Shown here piece by piece: positions 62,725 to 64,000 of a DNA stretch of 64,000 bases. Position 1 is the stretch's first letter, and every line of letters starts with the position of its first letter. A program made the position numbers and the translations under genes. The DNA is from Ulvibacterium marinum (lineage in GTDB: Bacteria; Bacteroidota; Bacteroidia; Flavobacteriales; Flavobacteriaceae). The DNA lies in NCBI RefSeq assembly GCF_003626755.1, contig NZ_RBCJ01000002.1, positions 868,001 through 932,000 on the forward strand. The letters are read 5' to 3'. Below the pieces are notes generated by a model. It was not told the DNA's origin, searched no databases, and saw nothing but the letters and a program-made list of their open reading frames with translations.

Positions 62725-63113
62725 GGGCTTTTGAGAAAACCATTACCGTGGTTCCAGAAGATTTGGACGACCTGAACCATGTAAACAATGTACGCTTTGT
62801 CCAATGGATACAGGATGTTTCAAAGGAACATTGGCAAAAGGTAGCGACTCCGGTAATGCAAAAAGACGTGGTTTGGGTGGTTATGAATCATAATATTACC
62901 TACAAGAATGCGGCCAAATTGGACGATGTTGTTAGAATACGGACCCATATTGCCCAAAGCAGGGGCGCCACTTCGGTCCGAGCGGTTGAAATGTATAATG
63001 ATAAAACAAATCAGCTTTTGCTCCGTTCAATTACCGAGTGGTGTTTATTGAATGGCATTACGCTTAGACCCATGCGAATATCCCAAGACATCATTCAACT
63101 ATTTTCTGAATAA
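62721..63113 (+). CDS. Acyl-CoA thioesterase, YbgC/4-hydroxybenzoyl-CoA type hotdog protein (130 aa)
   Basis: Hotdog-fold protein with VVPEDLDDLNHVNNVRFVQW near 10-29; the DDLNHVNN segment carries the Asp position used as catalytic base in 4-hydroxybenzoyl-CoA-type thioesterases. Cytosolic. Its ATG overlaps the stop of the glutaminyl cyclotransferase gene (ATGA), indicating coupling despite no obvious link in function. The thioester substrate is unknown. Confidence 0.88.
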   Translation: MRAFEKTITVVPEDLDDLNHVNNVRFVQWIQDVSKEHWQKVATPVMQKDVVWVVMNHNITYKNAAKLDDVVRIRTHIAQSRGATSVRAVEMYNDKTNQLLLRSITEWCLLNGITLRPMRISQDIIQLFSE

Positions 63114-63183
63114 AGGAATATTCTTTTTATCTGTCTTTTCCACAATTGGATGGAAAACACAGAAATTGGAAACAAACCAAAGG

Positions 63184-64000
63184 ATGCGTCCATACTTATA
63201 CGTTATATCGCTACTCTGTGCTGTTGTTCTCTGGACTTCCTGTAGAAAGGATTTTGAATATGCCCCAAGTGCAGGAAACCTGGAATTTTCAAGGGATACT
63301 GTTTATTTGGATACCATTTTTTCAAATATCGGTAGCAGCACCTATTCCTTAAAGGTATATAACCCCACAAGGGATGATGTTTTGATTCCCTCGATCCGAT
63401 TAGATCAAGGGCAGGAAAGCGGGTACCGTTTAAACGTGGACGGTATGGCCGGTAAAGAATTTAGGGATGTTTCCCTACTTGCTCAGGATAGTCTCTTCAT
63501 CTTTATCGAAACCACATTGGATATTGCCAATACCAATGAAACCGCCTTTCTATATACGGACGCCATTTTATTTGATTCGGGAAGCTTTTTACAGGAGGTA
63601 CAATTGGTCACTTTAGTGAAGGATGCCGTTTTTTTGTATCCTAATACCCTAACGGATGGTACCACGGAAACCATAACAGTAGGGCTTGATGGTGACGGAA
63701 GGGAGATAAGGGTCGAAGGTTTTTATCTTTCGGATAGTCAGCTCAACTTTACCAATGAGAAGCCTTACGTCGTTTATGGGTATGCCGCTGTTCCTCCGGA
63801 CAAACAGCTAAGCATGGACCCGGGTACCCGTGCCCATTTTCATAAGGATTCGGGAATTTTTGTAACCGAGGGCGCTTCCATTCAAATCAACGGCGCACTA
63901 AGTACGGACCCCCTGTTGCTGGAAAACGAAGTTGTTTTTGAAGGGGACCGTTTGGAGCCTGAATTTTCAGATATCCCGGGGCAATGGGGCACTATTTGGA
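63184..64000 (+). CDS. Surface-type lipoprotein, N-terminal part (cut by window edge)
   Basis: ATG 63184 opens a frame that runs to the window end (272 codons visible). MRPYLYVISLLCAVVLWTSC forms a lipoprotein signal with Cys20; the following RKDFEYAP is rich in Lys/Asp/Glu, like the lipoprotein export signal that sends flavobacterial lipoproteins to the cell surface. The mature part is beta-rich (LEFSRDTVYLDTIFSNIG, SYNP-like strands and a late IQINGALSTDP), consistent with an Ig-like region leading into a parallel beta-helix, which would lie beyond the edge. Starts 70 bp after the thioesterase gene. Function unknown. Confidence 0.85.
   Translation, partial: MRPYLYVISLLCAVVLWTSCRKDFEYAPSAGNLEFSRDTVYLDTIFSNIGSSTYSLKVYNPTRDDVLIPSIRLDQGQESGYRLNVDGMAGKEFRDVSLLAQDSLFIFIETTLDIANTNETAFLYTDAILFDSGSFLQEVQLVTLVKDAVFLYPNTLTDGTTETITVGLDGDGREIRVEGFYLSDSQLNFTNEKPYVVYGYAAVPPDKQLSMDPGTRAHFHKDSGIFVTEGASIQINGALSTDPLLLENEVVFEGDRLEPEFSDIPGQWGTIW

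Overview
The window looks like a chromosomal segment from a marine-type member of the family Flavobacteriaceae (Bacteroidota). The evidence is AT-rich intergenic DNA, promoters of the Bacteroidota form (TTG, about 20 bp, then TAnnTTTG/A), weak Shine-Dalgarno sites, many predicted lipoproteins, signal peptides that end just before glutamine, carboxypeptidase-regulatory/TonB-plug proteins, a CAL67264-type small membrane protein, HisKA_2 and LytTR signalling proteins, and a menaquinone gene cluster of the flavobacterial type. Genus cannot be read from the sequence alone. No integrase, transposase, prophage, CRISPR array, tRNA or rRNA was seen.

Layout. 1-6.1 kb (minus): the end of an operon encoding a DUF2126 amidoligase/transglutaminase fusion, a circularly permuted ATP-grasp/alpha-E fusion and a second transglutaminase-like protein cut by the window edge; this is a predicted, experimentally uncharacterised peptide-ligase system. 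6.4-16.5 kb: housekeeping and small genes (ArsC-like, fumarase, GNAT, MBL-fold lipoprotein, EttA, Gfo/Idh/MocA oxidoreductase, acyl-CoA carboxylase beta subunit). 16.5-23.9 kb (minus): three exported proteins that combine a carboxypeptidase-regulatory domain and an orphan TonB-plug-like domain with non-barrel C-termini (two tandem TPR paralogues and one YfbK-type von Willebrand protein), interrupted by an exported M24 peptidase whose signal peptide is broken by a ten-base homopolymer. 24-37.6 kb (minus): menaquinone genes (menE, menC, menA, menD, menF and a hotdog thioesterase) with a CPBP membrane protease between menC and menE, and a sensor kinase/LytTR regulator pair splitting the cluster; menB is not present.

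37.7-48.7 kb: esterase, GNAT, YD-repeat-like protein, a lipoprotein phosphatase resembling ADP-ribose/CDP-alcohol diphosphatase, dnaK, panB, lspA, a four-helix-bundle (23S intervening-sequence type) gene next to an RluA-family pseudouridine synthase, an EamA transporter and a TPR protein. 48.8-64 kb: leuA-leuB, pheT, fasciclin protein, a second ABC-F protein, lipoproteins, transaldolase-type aldolase, an SDR, the small SRP RNA (minus strand, with a complete promoter), a lipoprotein glutaminyl cyclotransferase with a coupled thioesterase, and a partial surface lipoprotein.

How the genes fit together: the clearest pathway is menaquinone synthesis, from chorismate (MenF, MenD, MenC, MenE, thioesterase) to prenylation (MenA). 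A second theme is the cell envelope: all nine predicted signal-peptidase-I substrates here have Gln at the predicted +1 position, and the window also encodes the glutaminyl cyclotransferase that could convert that Gln to pyroglutamate, plus LspA for the lipoproteins.
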